From: Nocardia terpenica
GTDB lineage: Bacteria > Actinomycetota > Actinomycetes > Mycobacteriales > Mycobacteriaceae
Direction: 5' to 3'
NCBI RefSeq assembly: GCF_013186535.1
Contig: NZ_JABMCZ010000005.1
Coordinates: 930,001 to 994,000 of the forward strand
DNA length: 64,000 bases
Position numbers and translations under genes: made by a program. The notes beneath the pieces were generated by a model that saw nothing but the letters and a program-made list of their open reading frames with translations, searched no databases and was not told the DNA's origin. Of the stretch, positions 50,849 to 59,280 are shown one piece after another (the stretch's first letter is position 1; each line of letters begins with the position of its first letter).

Positions 50849-51787
50849 TCAGTGCAGGATCATGCCTGCGGCTATGAAGGCGATTATCAGGAGCATGGCG
50901 AAGCAGGCGATCAGTTGCCAGTGCATGAGGGCGGTGCGTTGGCGGGAGACGGTGATGCGGAGGGTGGCGTCGACGCGGTCGTGGTCGGCGAGGCGGCGGC
51001 GGGCGCCGTCGAGTTCCTCGGCGATCTGTTCGTAGCGTTCGAGGCGGTGCAGGAGCTTGTGCACCTGCTTGGCCTTGTCCCGGGTCGCCTTGCGCGCCAA
51101 CGCCACCGCGGTGCGCTCGTACATCAGCTCCTGCCGCTGCTGCGCGATGACGAGCGCCTGCGCGCGCGTGTGCTGTTCCCAGTCGGTCACCGTCGCCCAT
51201 CCTCCCGTGTTCTCGTCGCGGTAGCCCCAGGCCACCTCGCCCGCGACCCAGCGCTCGATGAATTCCCGTACCCCGCAGGTCTTCTCCCGCGGGACCACCG
51301 CTCCGGTGGGGCCGCACTCCAGCAGCCCGGACACCACCCGGTAGTCGCACACCGCGGGCGCGAAGTCGTCCACGGCGAGCGCGGGCACCGGCGGCACCCA
51401 GAAGCCGGGCGGGCACAGCCACAGCACCTCGTCGCAGCCGACCGCCCGCAGCCGGGCGGTGCGCTCCTGCGCGTGCACCAAAGAGACCGGCGCACTGCGC
51501 ACTTCGATGGCGCACAGCCGGGCCCCGCGCCGCCACAGCACGCCGGTGGTCTGCGCGCCGAGCGGCTTGTCGACCTCGGCGTCGTCGGCGCCGCAGGCGA
51601 GCAGCCGCCCGCGCAGCCAATACTTGAGCCGCTGCACGTCCCAGCGACAATCGCCGCAGTCCGCCTCCCGGCAGCGCTCACCCGTGCGGTGGCCGCGCGG
51701 ATTCGGTTCCACCGCAGGCAGTTCCAATTGGTCGGGTGGGGCCAGCACTACCGCGCGCCCGATCTCGACCTGTTCCTCAGCGCTCAT
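50849..51787 (-). CDS. CoiA-like protein with coiled coil and membrane anchor
   Basis: The ~312-residue protein has an N-terminal cysteine cluster (GERCREADCGDCRWDVQRLK, residues ~40-60), then WRRGARLCAIEVRSAPVSLV and AQERTARLRAVGCDEVLWLC, which resemble CoiA-family putative nucleases (AIE-Q-S, then R...L...G...hWL). A long charged coiled coil follows (~205-285) and a single C-terminal helix, LIACFAMLLIIAFIAAGMIL. This predicts a tail-anchored cytoplasmic protein. ATG 51787 has a weak ribosome site. Convergent with the sigma-like/TnsA-like gene. Confidence 0.55.
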   Translation of the reverse strand: MSAEEQVEIGRAVVLAPPDQLELPAVEPNPRGHRTGERCREADCGDCRWDVQRLKYWLRGRLLACGADDAEVDKPLGAQTTGVLWRRGARLCAIEVRSAPVSLVHAQERTARLRAVGCDEVLWLCPPGFWVPPVPALAVDDFAPAVCDYRVVSGLLECGPTGAVVPREKTCGVREFIERWVAGEVAWGYRDENTGGWATVTDWEQHTRAQALVIAQQRQELMYERTAVALARKATRDKAKQVHKLLHRLERYEQIAEELDGARRRLADHDRVDATLRITVSRQRTALMHWQLIACFAMLLIIAFIAAGMILH

Positions 51788-51997
51788 GCCCGCACCGCCC
51801 CTACCCGTCAACCAGCCGACCCGATCTCGGATCCACTCCCTCCAGAGTGCCGCAAATGGCGGCTGCCTTCATGTGATCCTGACAGGATTCGTTATGGAAC
51901 CGGGAGCGTGGCGTGATCATCGGTGGGTCGGATGGTGATCATGGTCTCGATTCGATTTCGCCGCACCCGATGTCCCGCCGGCGATTAGGCTGCGCGC

Positions 51998-53224
51998 ATG
52001 ATCACGCCCGTGCTCTCCCCCGGCTCGCCGCTGCGTGGCGCGCGGGTGGCGAATTCGGTGGCGTTCGGGTTGCAGGGCTTCTTCCTCGCGGTGATCCTGA
52101 CCGAGCTGCCGCAGGAGAAGGACCGCTTCCACCTCAGCGACACGCTGATTCTGCTTGCGGTGGTGCTCATCTCGCTGCTGGCCGCCGGGGGCAGCCTGCT
52201 CGCCGAGCGGCTGGCCGTGCGGTGGTCGAGCCGGGTGGCGCTGCGGTTCGGGCTGGCGCTGATCGCCGTCACCGGCGTCGGGATCGGGCTGGCGCCGAAC
52301 ACCGCGGTGCTGTTCGTGGCGCTGGGGGTGTACGGGATCGCGGTCGGCGTGGTCGACGCCGGTACCAATATGCAGGCGGTGTTCATTCAGCACGGGTACG
52401 GCACCTTCGTGCTGTCGTCGTTCTACGCGGCGTGGAGCGGAGGTTCGATCCTCGGGGCGCTGTTCGTGTCCGCCTGCGAGAAAGTCCATGTCACACTGCG
52501 GGAATCGGTGCTCACCGCCGCCGCGATCGTGCTCGTCGCCGGGATCGCGGCGGGCCGGAGGCTGCTGGGCACCCGGCAGGCCGAGGCCGATCCCGGCGAC
52601 GCGGGCACGACCGCGGTCACCCCGCTGCGGGCGTATCTGGCGCTGGGCGTGGCGATGGCGCTGGTGTTCGCGATCGACCTCGCCGTCGGCAACTGGTCGG
52701 CGCTGTACCTGCGCGACGGTCTGCTGTCCTCGTCGTCGACCGCCGCGCTCGCGCTGGCCTGCTACCAGGGCGCGTCGCTGCTCACCCGGCTCACCGGCGA
52801 CCGGTGGGTGCGGCGGTTCGGGCCGCGCGCGGTGGTGCGGGTGGCGGCGGCGATCGGCACGGTCGGCCTGGCGATCGTGGTCGGCGCGCCCGGACCGGTG
52901 CCCGCGCTGATCGGATTCCTGATCGCCGGGCTCGGCCTGCCCGTGATCGCGCCGCTGTGCTTCAGCGAGGCCGGGCGGCTGACCGGCGGCCGGGGTCTGG
53001 ACGCGGTCATCGCGCGGCTGAATCTGTTCAACTACGCGGGCACGCTGGTGGGTGGCGGCGTGGTGGGCGCGCTGGCCGCGGCCGCGAGCCTGCGGATCGG
53101 CTTCGCGATTCCGCTGGTGTTCGCGCTGGCGCTGATCGCGGGCGCGCGGTTCTTCCATACCCGTGACGGGTCCAGCGGTCGTGCCGCCTCGCCGCCCGCG
53201 AGTCGTGCTTCACTGGACTCATGA
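51998..53224 (+). CDS. MFS transporter (YbjJ-like)
   Basis: The 408-residue protein has 12 helices: VANSVAFGLQGFFLAVILTE at the start, AERLAVRWSSRVALRFGLAL (loop 2-3 motif), VYGIAVGVVDAGTNMQAVFI and FSEAGRLTGGRGLDAVIARL in the second half. The GxxDxxxNxQ pattern in helix 4 fits the YbjJ/fucose-permease-like branch rather than drug exporters. Substrate unknown. Its stop overlaps the start of the GNAT gene (ATGA), so the two are co-translated. Confidence 0.8.
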   Translation: MITPVLSPGSPLRGARVANSVAFGLQGFFLAVILTELPQEKDRFHLSDTLILLAVVLISLLAAGGSLLAERLAVRWSSRVALRFGLALIAVTGVGIGLAPNTAVLFVALGVYGIAVGVVDAGTNMQAVFIQHGYGTFVLSSFYAAWSGGSILGALFVSACEKVHVTLRESVLTAAAIVLVAGIAAGRRLLGTRQAEADPGDAGTTAVTPLRAYLALGVAMALVFAIDLAVGNWSALYLRDGLLSSSSTAALALACYQGASLLTRLTGDRWVRRFGPRAVVRVAAAIGTVGLAIVVGAPGPVPALIGFLIAGLGLPVIAPLCFSEAGRLTGGRGLDAVIARLNLFNYAGTLVGGGVVGALAAAASLRIGFAIPLVFALALIAGARFFHTRDGSSGRAASPPASRASLDS

Positions 53225-53760
53225 TCGTCAACCCTGTCACCGTGGACCGGGCCGGACTGTGGGACGCCGAGGCGCTCAGCGATGTTGCGGCAGCGACGTT
53301 TCCGCTGGCCTGCCCGCCCGAGCTGACGCCGGAGGACATCGAGGGTTTCATTACCGAGGCGCTGTCGGACGAGCGCTTCGGCGACTATCTGACCGATCCG
53401 GACCGCACGGTGCTCAAGGCCGTGGCCGACGGCGACATCGTTGGTTACACCATGCTGACCGCCGGGGAGCCCGCCGACCCGGCCGTCGCCGAGGTCGTCG
53501 ATCGCCGCCCGATGATCGAGATCAGCAAGATGTACGTGCTGCCCGGCCACCAGGGCAGCGGGGTGTCGACCGCGCTCATGCAGGCGGCCATCGACAGCGC
53601 CCGCAGCGGCGGATACGCGAGCGTGTGGCTGGGCGTGAATCAGGACAACGAACGCGCCCGGCGCTTCTACGCCAAACACGGATTCCGCACGGTCGGCACG
53701 AAATCCGTGTCCTTCGGCGCCCGGACCTGCCGGGACTACGTGATGCGGCGGGAGCTGTGA
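53221..53760 (+). CDS. GNAT-family N-acetyltransferase
   Basis: The 179-residue protein uses acetyl-CoA to acetylate an amine. The acetyl-CoA motif A is MIEISKMYVLPGHQGSGVST followed by ALMQAAIDSARSGGYASVWL, where the Q/R-x-x-G-x-G/A site reads HQGSGVS; motif B is LGVNQDNERARRFYAKHGF, with the usual FYxKxGF. The gene corresponds by position to Rv2669 of M. tuberculosis, upstream of the zapE homologue. It overlaps the transporter gene by four bases. Confidence 0.85.
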   Translation: MIVNPVTVDRAGLWDAEALSDVAAATFPLACPPELTPEDIEGFITEALSDERFGDYLTDPDRTVLKAVADGDIVGYTMLTAGEPADPAVAEVVDRRPMIEISKMYVLPGHQGSGVSTALMQAAIDSARSGGYASVWLGVNQDNERARRFYAKHGFRTVGTKSVSFGARTCRDYVMRREL

Positions 53761-53764
53761 TCGC

Positions 53765-54658
53765 TCACCGCGGCCGCACGGCGGTGACGTAGCGGATGCT
53801 GTTCATCATCGCCGAAAACGGTTCGGGCACTTCCGGCATGGGTCGGTCGTAGCGGGCGGCCAGTTCGTGCGGCAGCAGCCCTCCGGTGGTCCAGCCGCGT
53901 TCGGCGAACCAGATGTCGGGGTCGGCGCGGTCGTCGGTGTAGAACAGTTCCCGGATGTCGACATCGCCCCACATGGTGTCCTGCAACTCCTCCTTCGAGA
54001 AGTCCTGCATCCGGATCAGGCCGTCCGGATCGGCGACCATGTCGGTGGCCAGGCGGCTGCCGGGCGCGGACAGCCGCTCGATCCGCTCGAACAGCAGGTC
54101 CTGGGCGGCGCCGGGCAGGTACGGCAGCAGCCCCTCCGCGGACCAGGCGGTCGGCGCGGCCGGATCGAACCCCGCCGCGAGCAGCGCGGCGGGCCAGTCG
54201 TCGCGCAGGTCGACGGCGAGGGCGCGGCGATCGGCGGTGGGGACGGCACCGTGCTCGTCGAGCACGGTCTGCTTGAATTCCAGCACCTTCGGCTGGTCGA
54301 GTTCGAACACCACCGTGCCGGTCGGCCACGACAGCCGGTAGGCGCGGGCATCCAGTCCGGCGGCGAGGATCACCGCCTGGCGCACCCCGTCGGCCGCCGC
54401 ATCCAGGAAGAAGTCGTCGTAGAACTTGCTGCGGTGCCCCATGAGCCCGAACGCCAGCGGCGAATCCTGCGGCGGCTCCGGATCCTCGAGCAGCCGACTC
54501 ATCGGCTCATGGCCGGAGGCGGCCACGAACAGCGCGGCGTAGTCGTCGCGAATCAGCGGGTCGGGTTGCAGCGTTTCCATCGCCCGCATGGCCGCGACAC
54601 CGAGCGCGGTCACACCCACGCTGCTGACGATGTCCCACGTATCTCCGTCGGTACGCAC
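53765..54658 (-). CDS. SAM-dependent methyltransferase (TIGR00027/LCMT-like)
   Basis: The ~297-residue enzyme belongs to the large mycobacterial/nocardial family of putative O-methyltransferases related to leucine carboxyl methyltransferases. Motifs: TWDIVSSVGVTALGVAAMRA at the start, RQAVILAAGLDARAYRLSWP (SAM-binding E/L-G-x-G-x-D-x-R), VVFELDQPKVLEFKQ, and GLLPYLPGAAQDLLFERI. GTG 54658 is preferred because GGGAGGAAAG lies six bases upstream; ATG 54679 has none. Substrate unknown; neighbours are unrelated. Confidence 0.85.
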   Translation of the reverse strand: MRTDGDTWDIVSSVGVTALGVAAMRAMETLQPDPLIRDDYAALFVAASGHEPMSRLLEDPEPPQDSPLAFGLMGHRSKFYDDFFLDAAADGVRQAVILAAGLDARAYRLSWPTGTVVFELDQPKVLEFKQTVLDEHGAVPTADRRALAVDLRDDWPAALLAAGFDPAAPTAWSAEGLLPYLPGAAQDLLFERIERLSAPGSRLATDMVADPDGLIRMQDFSKEELQDTMWGDVDIRELFYTDDRADPDIWFAERGWTTGGLLPHELAARYDRPMPEVPEPFSAMMNSIRYVTAVRPR

Positions 54659-54871
54659 GATCTTTCCTCCCAAATCCATGAACAGCCAACCCCTGAACAG
54701 CACGCGATCTCTGCACAGCGGGCGAAAGTCTGTGAACAGCAAGCGGTAACGGTCTCGAATGGACGTCCGTGGTGACCGAGATTGATCCTACGAGCGCTCG
54801 GGCCCGCGCGCCGCTCCTGAATCGGACAGGATGGAAATAACTGGAAACGATCGCGGCCGCAACAATGGAAC

Positions 54872-54899
54872 GGGCCGCGAACCCGCAGGTCCGCGGCCC
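54872..54899 (-). terminator. Stem-loop after the phosphatase gene
   Basis: GGGCCGCG and CGCGGCCC form an 8-bp GC stem around a 12-base loop, 18 bases beyond the stop of the reverse-strand phosphatase gene that ends at 54917. Confidence 0.65.
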
Positions 54900-54916
54900 C
54901 AGGGCCGAAAACGGTG

Positions 54917-55723
54917 TCAGGACAGCAGTTTCGCCTTCAACGCGGCGATATCGGCGTCGGTCAGGCCCAGACCGGTGTGCACATAGTTGTCGAAGCTGCC
55001 GTAGCTGGCGTTCACCTGATCGAAGGCCGCGTCCAGGGCGGCGGGGACGACGCCGTTGAGGGCGTCGCCGGGCGCGGCATTGCGGTAGTAGTTCGACAGC
55101 AGGTAGTCGTAGTTCACCGTGTCGCGGTCGACGCCGAGGATGGTCAGCAGCACCGCGGCCGTCCAGCCGGTGCGGTCCTTGCCCGCGGTGCAGTGGAACA
55201 GCACCGCGCCGTCGGTATCGGCGATGTCGTGCAGCACGTTGGCGAAGCTCTGGTTCGCGCCGGGCGCGGTGATGAACGCCCGGTACAGATCGGTGCCCGC
55301 GACCAGGGTCGAGACCAGCACCTGCGGCGGGGCGTGACCGATGATGTCGTTCCAGTCGTCTCTCGCGCCCGCGGGAACCCGGTCCGGCGCGACCAGCCGC
55401 TCATAGGAGGCGCGCAGATCCTCGACCACCCGCACCTTGCGATCGGTGAGCGCGGCCAGGTCGGCGTCGGTGGCCTTGCTCAGGTCACCGCTGCGGAACA
55501 CCAGGCCGTCGCGCACCACATGGCCGTCGGTGGTGCGGTAGCCGCCGAGATCGCGGGCGTTCTGCACGCCCTGCAACCCGAGCGCGCGCTGGTCGACGGT
55601 CGACACCACCGCAGCGGAGGCGGCGGGCGGCGGGGCGGCCGTCGCGGCGCCGAGCACCGGGCCGCAGGCGAGGGTGAGACCCGCGGCCACCGCGGCCGTG
55701 AGACGTATCGGGCGAGAGACCAT
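54917..55723 (-). CDS. Secreted tyrosine-protein phosphatase
   Basis: The ~268-residue protein has a Sec signal peptide (RLTAAVAAGLTLACGPVLG) and a Tyr_phosphatase3 domain: GVQNARDLGGYRTTDGHVVR, LVFRSGDLSKATDADL and the P-loop AVLFHCTAGKDRTGWTAAVL with the catalytic Cys (HCxxGKDRTG). The R-D-L-G-GY motif and KDR loop match the MptpB-like/lipid phosphatase group of mycobacteria, which are exported and can act on phosphotyrosine or phosphoinositides. ATG 55723 follows GGGAG. Confidence 0.85.
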   Translation of the reverse strand: MVSRPIRLTAAVAAGLTLACGPVLGAATAAPPPAASAAVVSTVDQRALGLQGVQNARDLGGYRTTDGHVVRDGLVFRSGDLSKATDADLAALTDRKVRVVEDLRASYERLVAPDRVPAGARDDWNDIIGHAPPQVLVSTLVAGTDLYRAFITAPGANQSFANVLHDIADTDGAVLFHCTAGKDRTGWTAAVLLTILGVDRDTVNYDYLLSNYYRNAAPGDALNGVVPAALDAAFDQVNASYGSFDNYVHTGLGLTDADIAALKAKLLS

Positions 55724-55816
55724 GGCAACTCCCAATCGAGCGAACTGGACAGTCGTCTTACAACCGGTGCTCACCGTACACCGCGCACATCCCACACCTA
55801 CCGAGTGGCAGGTTGG

Positions 55817-56839
55817 TCAGGATGCCGCGGGGACCTCGAAGCGCGAGAGCGCCAGCAGGCGGGAGATGGCGCGCAGGTACTTCTTGCGGTAGCCGCCGCC
55901 CAGCATCTCCTCGGAGAAGATCCGGTCCAGCTTGACGCCCGAGACCGTGACCGGGATGCCCGCGTCGTAGAGGCGGTCGGCCAGCACCACCATGCGCAGC
56001 GCCACCGCCTGATCGGTGATGGTGTGCACATGGTCGATGTACACCGCCGACACGCCCGCGATCAGCGCGCCGTAGCGGGACGGGTGCAGGGTGGCCAGGT
56101 GCCGCAGCAGCGCGTCGAAGTCGTCGAGCGTGGTTCCCGGTGTGGCGGCGGCCTTTTCGGCCAGCAGCTCGGGCGCGGTCGGCTCCGGCGCGGGCGGCAG
56201 GTCGCGGTGCCGGTAGTCCGGGCCGTCGACGCGCACGGCCTCGAACAGCGCGCCCAGCTTGCGGATCTCGCGCAGGAAGTCCTGGGCGGCGAACCGGCCC
56301 TCGCCCAGCTGATCGGGCAGCGTGTTGGAGGTCGCCGCCACCGACACTCCGCGGGCGGTCAGCTCGGTGAGCAGCCGCGACACCAGCATGGTGTCGCCGG
56401 GATCGTCGAGCTCGAATTCGTCGATGCACAGCACGCTGTTGCCCGCCAGCCGGTCCACGGCGTTGGTGAAGCCCAGCGCGCCCACCAGATTGGTCAGCTC
56501 GCCGAAGGTGCCGAACGACTTCGGCGCGGGCGAGGCGTGGAAGATCGAGGCCAACAGGTGGGTCTTGCCCACGCCGAAGCCGCCGTCCAGGTACAGGCCC
56601 GCCCCGTCGACCTGCTTCTTCTTCCCGAACAGGCCCTTGCGTCCGGCGGCGGCGTGGATCTTCGCGACGCGCCCGGCGAAGTCCTCGGCTTTCGCGACGG
56701 CGGCGGCCTGGCTGGGCTCCTTCGGATCGGGGATGTAGGAGGCGAAACTCACCTCGTCGAAGGTCGGGGGCGGCACCATCTGCGCGATGAGCTGCTCGGC
56801 CGGAACCTCCGGATGACGATCGACGAGGCGTTGTTGCAC
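55817..56839 (-). CDS. zapE: ZapE/AFG1-like cell-division ATPase
   Basis: The 340-residue AAA-like ATPase has Walker A LYLDGGFGVGKTHLLASIFH (~85), FGELTNLVGALGF, Walker B VLCIDEFELDDPGDTMLVSR and VAATSNTLPDQLGEGRF (sensor). The VGKTHL and D-E-F-x-x-x-D motifs are typical of the ZapE/AFG1 family, which in E. coli associates with the Z ring and in mitochondria assists respiratory complexes. It corresponds by order to Rv2670c. GTG 56839 is divergent from the reductase gene, with only 35 bases between starts. Confidence 0.85.
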   Translation of the reverse strand: MQQRLVDRHPEVPAEQLIAQMVPPPTFDEVSFASYIPDPKEPSQAAAVAKAEDFAGRVAKIHAAAGRKGLFGKKKQVDGAGLYLDGGFGVGKTHLLASIFHASPAPKSFGTFGELTNLVGALGFTNAVDRLAGNSVLCIDEFELDDPGDTMLVSRLLTELTARGVSVAATSNTLPDQLGEGRFAAQDFLREIRKLGALFEAVRVDGPDYRHRDLPPAPEPTAPELLAEKAAATPGTTLDDFDALLRHLATLHPSRYGALIAGVSAVYIDHVHTITDQAVALRMVVLADRLYDAGIPVTVSGVKLDRIFSEEMLGGGYRKKYLRAISRLLALSRFEVPAAS

Positions 56840-56874
56840 CCTCGTAGCGTACTGACGTGGTGTGATCGGTCGTT

Positions 56875-57648
56875 ATGCAGCGTGTCCCCAATGCGATCCA
56901 GTTCACAACACTGACCGGCGACGATCTGGTGCGGCTGTATTCCTACCCGTCGTGGCTCGAATCCCCGTGGATCCGAGTCAACTTCATCTGCAGCATCGAC
57001 GGCGCGGCGACCCTGGACGGACGCTCCGGCGCCCTCGGCGGCAGCGCGGACCAGCAGGTGTTCGCCATCCTGCGCGATCTGGCCGATGTGATCGTCGTCG
57101 GCGCGGGCACGGTGCGCGAGGAGAACTACGGCGGCGCCCGGACCGACGCGCACCGGCGCATCCGGCTGTTCCATCACGGCCTGGGCGGCGCGCAGGACGG
57201 CGCGCCGCCGCCCATCGCGGTCGTCACCGCCAGCGCCGCCCTCGATCCGACCGGCCGGTTGTTCACCGACACCACGCGCCCGCCGCTGATCCTCACCACC
57301 GCCGACGCCCCCGGCGATCGCAAGCGCGCCCTCGCCGACGCGGGCGCGGAGGTGATCGAGGCGGGCGAGACCACCGTGACCGCCGCGGGCATCCGCGACG
57401 CGCTGTCGGCCCGCGGACTGTTACGGGTGCTGTGCGAGGGCGGGCCGTCGCTGTTCGGGGAATTGATCTCCGCCGGTGCCGCCGACGAGCTGTGCCTGAC
57501 CGTGTCGCCGCTGCTCGTCGGCGGGACCGCGCGGCGAATCGCGGTGTCGCCCAACGACATGCCCACCCCGATGGCGCTGCGGCACGCCCTGCTCGACGAC
57601 GACGGCACGGTGCTGACCCGATGGGAACGCGCGCACACCCAGAGCTGA
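56875..57648 (+). CDS. RibD C-terminal-like pyrimidine reductase
   Basis: The 257-residue protein has the RibD reductase/DHFR-like fold: WIRVNFICSIDGAATLDGRS, VIVVGAGTVREENYG, LRVLCEGGPSLFGELISAG and DELCLTVSPLLVGG. It lacks the deaminase domain of bifunctional RibD. Such stand-alone reductases use NADPH and may act in riboflavin or a related pathway; the M. tuberculosis counterpart by position is Rv2671, reported to have some dihydrofolate reductase activity (from memory). ATG 56875. Confidence 0.85.
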   Translation: MQRVPNAIQFTTLTGDDLVRLYSYPSWLESPWIRVNFICSIDGAATLDGRSGALGGSADQQVFAILRDLADVIVVGAGTVREENYGGARTDAHRRIRLFHHGLGGAQDGAPPPIAVVTASAALDPTGRLFTDTTRPPLILTTADAPGDRKRALADAGAEVIEAGETTVTAAGIRDALSARGLLRVLCEGGPSLFGELISAGAADELCLTVSPLLVGGTARRIAVSPNDMPTPMALRHALLDDDGTVLTRWERAHTQS

Positions 57649-57680
57649 AACGACTCGCCGGACCTGGCAGGCTGTAGCGC

Positions 57681-59246
57681 ATGCGTTGGACTCGGGCCGC
57701 CCTGCTGGCAACGTCGTCGCTGACGGTTCTGCTCACCGCCGCCTGCGGCGCGGGCCCCTCGCAGCGGCCCGGTGTCGCGGTGGAGCGCCCGCACCAGGCC
57801 GGGGCCGCACCCGCCAATCCGACGACCACCCCCGCGGGCCCGCCCCCGGCGCAGGTGCCCAAGACCGATCTGAACTGGCACGATTGCGCCGCAACGACGT
57901 TCAACCAGCTGGGCCTGGGCGCCCCGCCGCCGGGCCTGGTCTTCGAGTGCGCCCAGTACTCGGCCCCGATCGACGCGGGCGGCACGGTGCTCGGCACCTT
58001 CCGCACCGGCGCGGTCCGCGCCCGGCTGCCGCAGACCCCCGCCGACGCCGCGCCGCTGGTGCTGACCTCCGGTTCCGATCGCTCCTCCACCGCCACTCTG
58101 GCCGGGCTCGCCAGTGGTCCGGCCGCGGCCGTGCTGGCCGCGCATCCGGTCGTCGCGGTGGACCGGCGCGGCCTGGGCAGCTCGCAGCCGATCGACTGCA
58201 TGCCCACCGACGTGCGCGGCGGATTGGCCGCGGCCGGACAGAATTCGACCGGCGGCGACCCGGTCGACACGATGGCCCAGATCAGCCAGGACGCGACCGT
58301 CGCCTGCCAGGACTTCCTGCAGCCGTACCAGGGCACCCTGGACGCCACCCACGCCGCCGACGACCTCGAGCAGCTGCGCAAGCAGTGGCAGGTCGACCGG
58401 ATCGCCGTGCTGGGCACCGGCGATGGCGGCCGCGTCGCGCTCGCCTACGCGGCCAAGTACGGCGACCATCTGGCCCGGCTCGTCCTCGACGCCCCGACCG
58501 CGGTGGGGGCCGACCAGGTCACCCGTGCCGAGCAGCAGGTCAAGGGCGCCGAGGCGGCGCTGACCGGATTCGCGCAACGCTGTGCGGCCGTGGGCTGTTC
58601 GCTGGGCCCGAATCCGAAGGGCGCGGTAGCCGATCTGGTGAACCGGGCGCGTAGCGGCGGTCTGCCCGGCGTGTCCGCGGGCGAATTGCTCACGGCCATC
58701 GGCGGATTCCTGAGTGAGCCGCGCGCCGATCAGCCGACCCGGGTCGGCGAGCTCGCCGATGCCCTGTCGGCCGCCGGGAACGGTAATACCGCCCCGCTCA
58801 CCGGGCTGGTGTCGCGCGAGCTGGGCGCCACCGCCGGGGACGGCCAGTTCGTCGCGCGGTGCAGCGACAATCAGCAGCCGGTGACGCCCGATCGGGCCAA
58901 GGCCCTCGAAAACACCTGGGCCACCCGGTATCCCGTCTTCGGCCGGGACGCCGCGGCGCGGCTCATGGCGTGCGTGGCGTGGCCGGTGCCCAGCCCGGCG
59001 CAGCTGCCGACGAAGCTCAACCTGCCGGTGCTGGTCCTCGGCTCGGCCGCCGATCCGCTGGTGGGCTCCGACGCGCTGCCGACGGTGACCGGCGCGCTGG
59101 GCCGGGCGGGCGCGACCGATTCCACCGTGATGTGGCAGGGCTGGGGACATCCGGTGTTCACGCACTCCGGGTGCGCGCAGCAGGCGATCGCCGACTATCT
59201 GAAGGACGCGAAACTGCCCGCCGACGGGACCGCCTGCCCCGCGTGA
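57681..59246 (+). CDS. Exported alpha/beta hydrolase, protease-like, without nucleophile Ser
   Basis: The 521-residue lipoprotein has a lipobox (LTVLLTAACGAG) and a TAP-like alpha/beta-hydrolase domain: VVAVDRRGLGSSQPIDC, IAVLGTGDGGRVALAYAAKY and a C-terminal LVLGSAADPLVG (Asp) and GWGHPVFTHSGC (His). The nucleophile elbow reads G-T-G-D-G where a Ser (G-x-S-x-G) is expected, so the triad appears incomplete. By position it matches Rv2672, annotated as a possible secreted protease. It may act as a binding protein or use other chemistry. Confidence 0.8.
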   Translation: MRWTRAALLATSSLTVLLTAACGAGPSQRPGVAVERPHQAGAAPANPTTTPAGPPPAQVPKTDLNWHDCAATTFNQLGLGAPPPGLVFECAQYSAPIDAGGTVLGTFRTGAVRARLPQTPADAAPLVLTSGSDRSSTATLAGLASGPAAAVLAAHPVVAVDRRGLGSSQPIDCMPTDVRGGLAAAGQNSTGGDPVDTMAQISQDATVACQDFLQPYQGTLDATHAADDLEQLRKQWQVDRIAVLGTGDGGRVALAYAAKYGDHLARLVLDAPTAVGADQVTRAEQQVKGAEAALTGFAQRCAAVGCSLGPNPKGAVADLVNRARSGGLPGVSAGELLTAIGGFLSEPRADQPTRVGELADALSAAGNGNTAPLTGLVSRELGATAGDGQFVARCSDNQQPVTPDRAKALENTWATRYPVFGRDAAARLMACVAWPVPSPAQLPTKLNLPVLVLGSAADPLVGSDALPTVTGALGRAGATDSTVMWQGWGHPVFTHSGCAQQAIADYLKDAKLPADGTACPA

Positions 59247-59280
59247 CGGCGAGTCCGCGCAACCACGCCGGGGCGATCCG

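Noticed and set aside
49488..51650. 720-codon reverse frame over two genes
   Set aside because: Arg/Pro/Ala-rich composition and no motifs; it is the antisense shadow of the two convergent genes.
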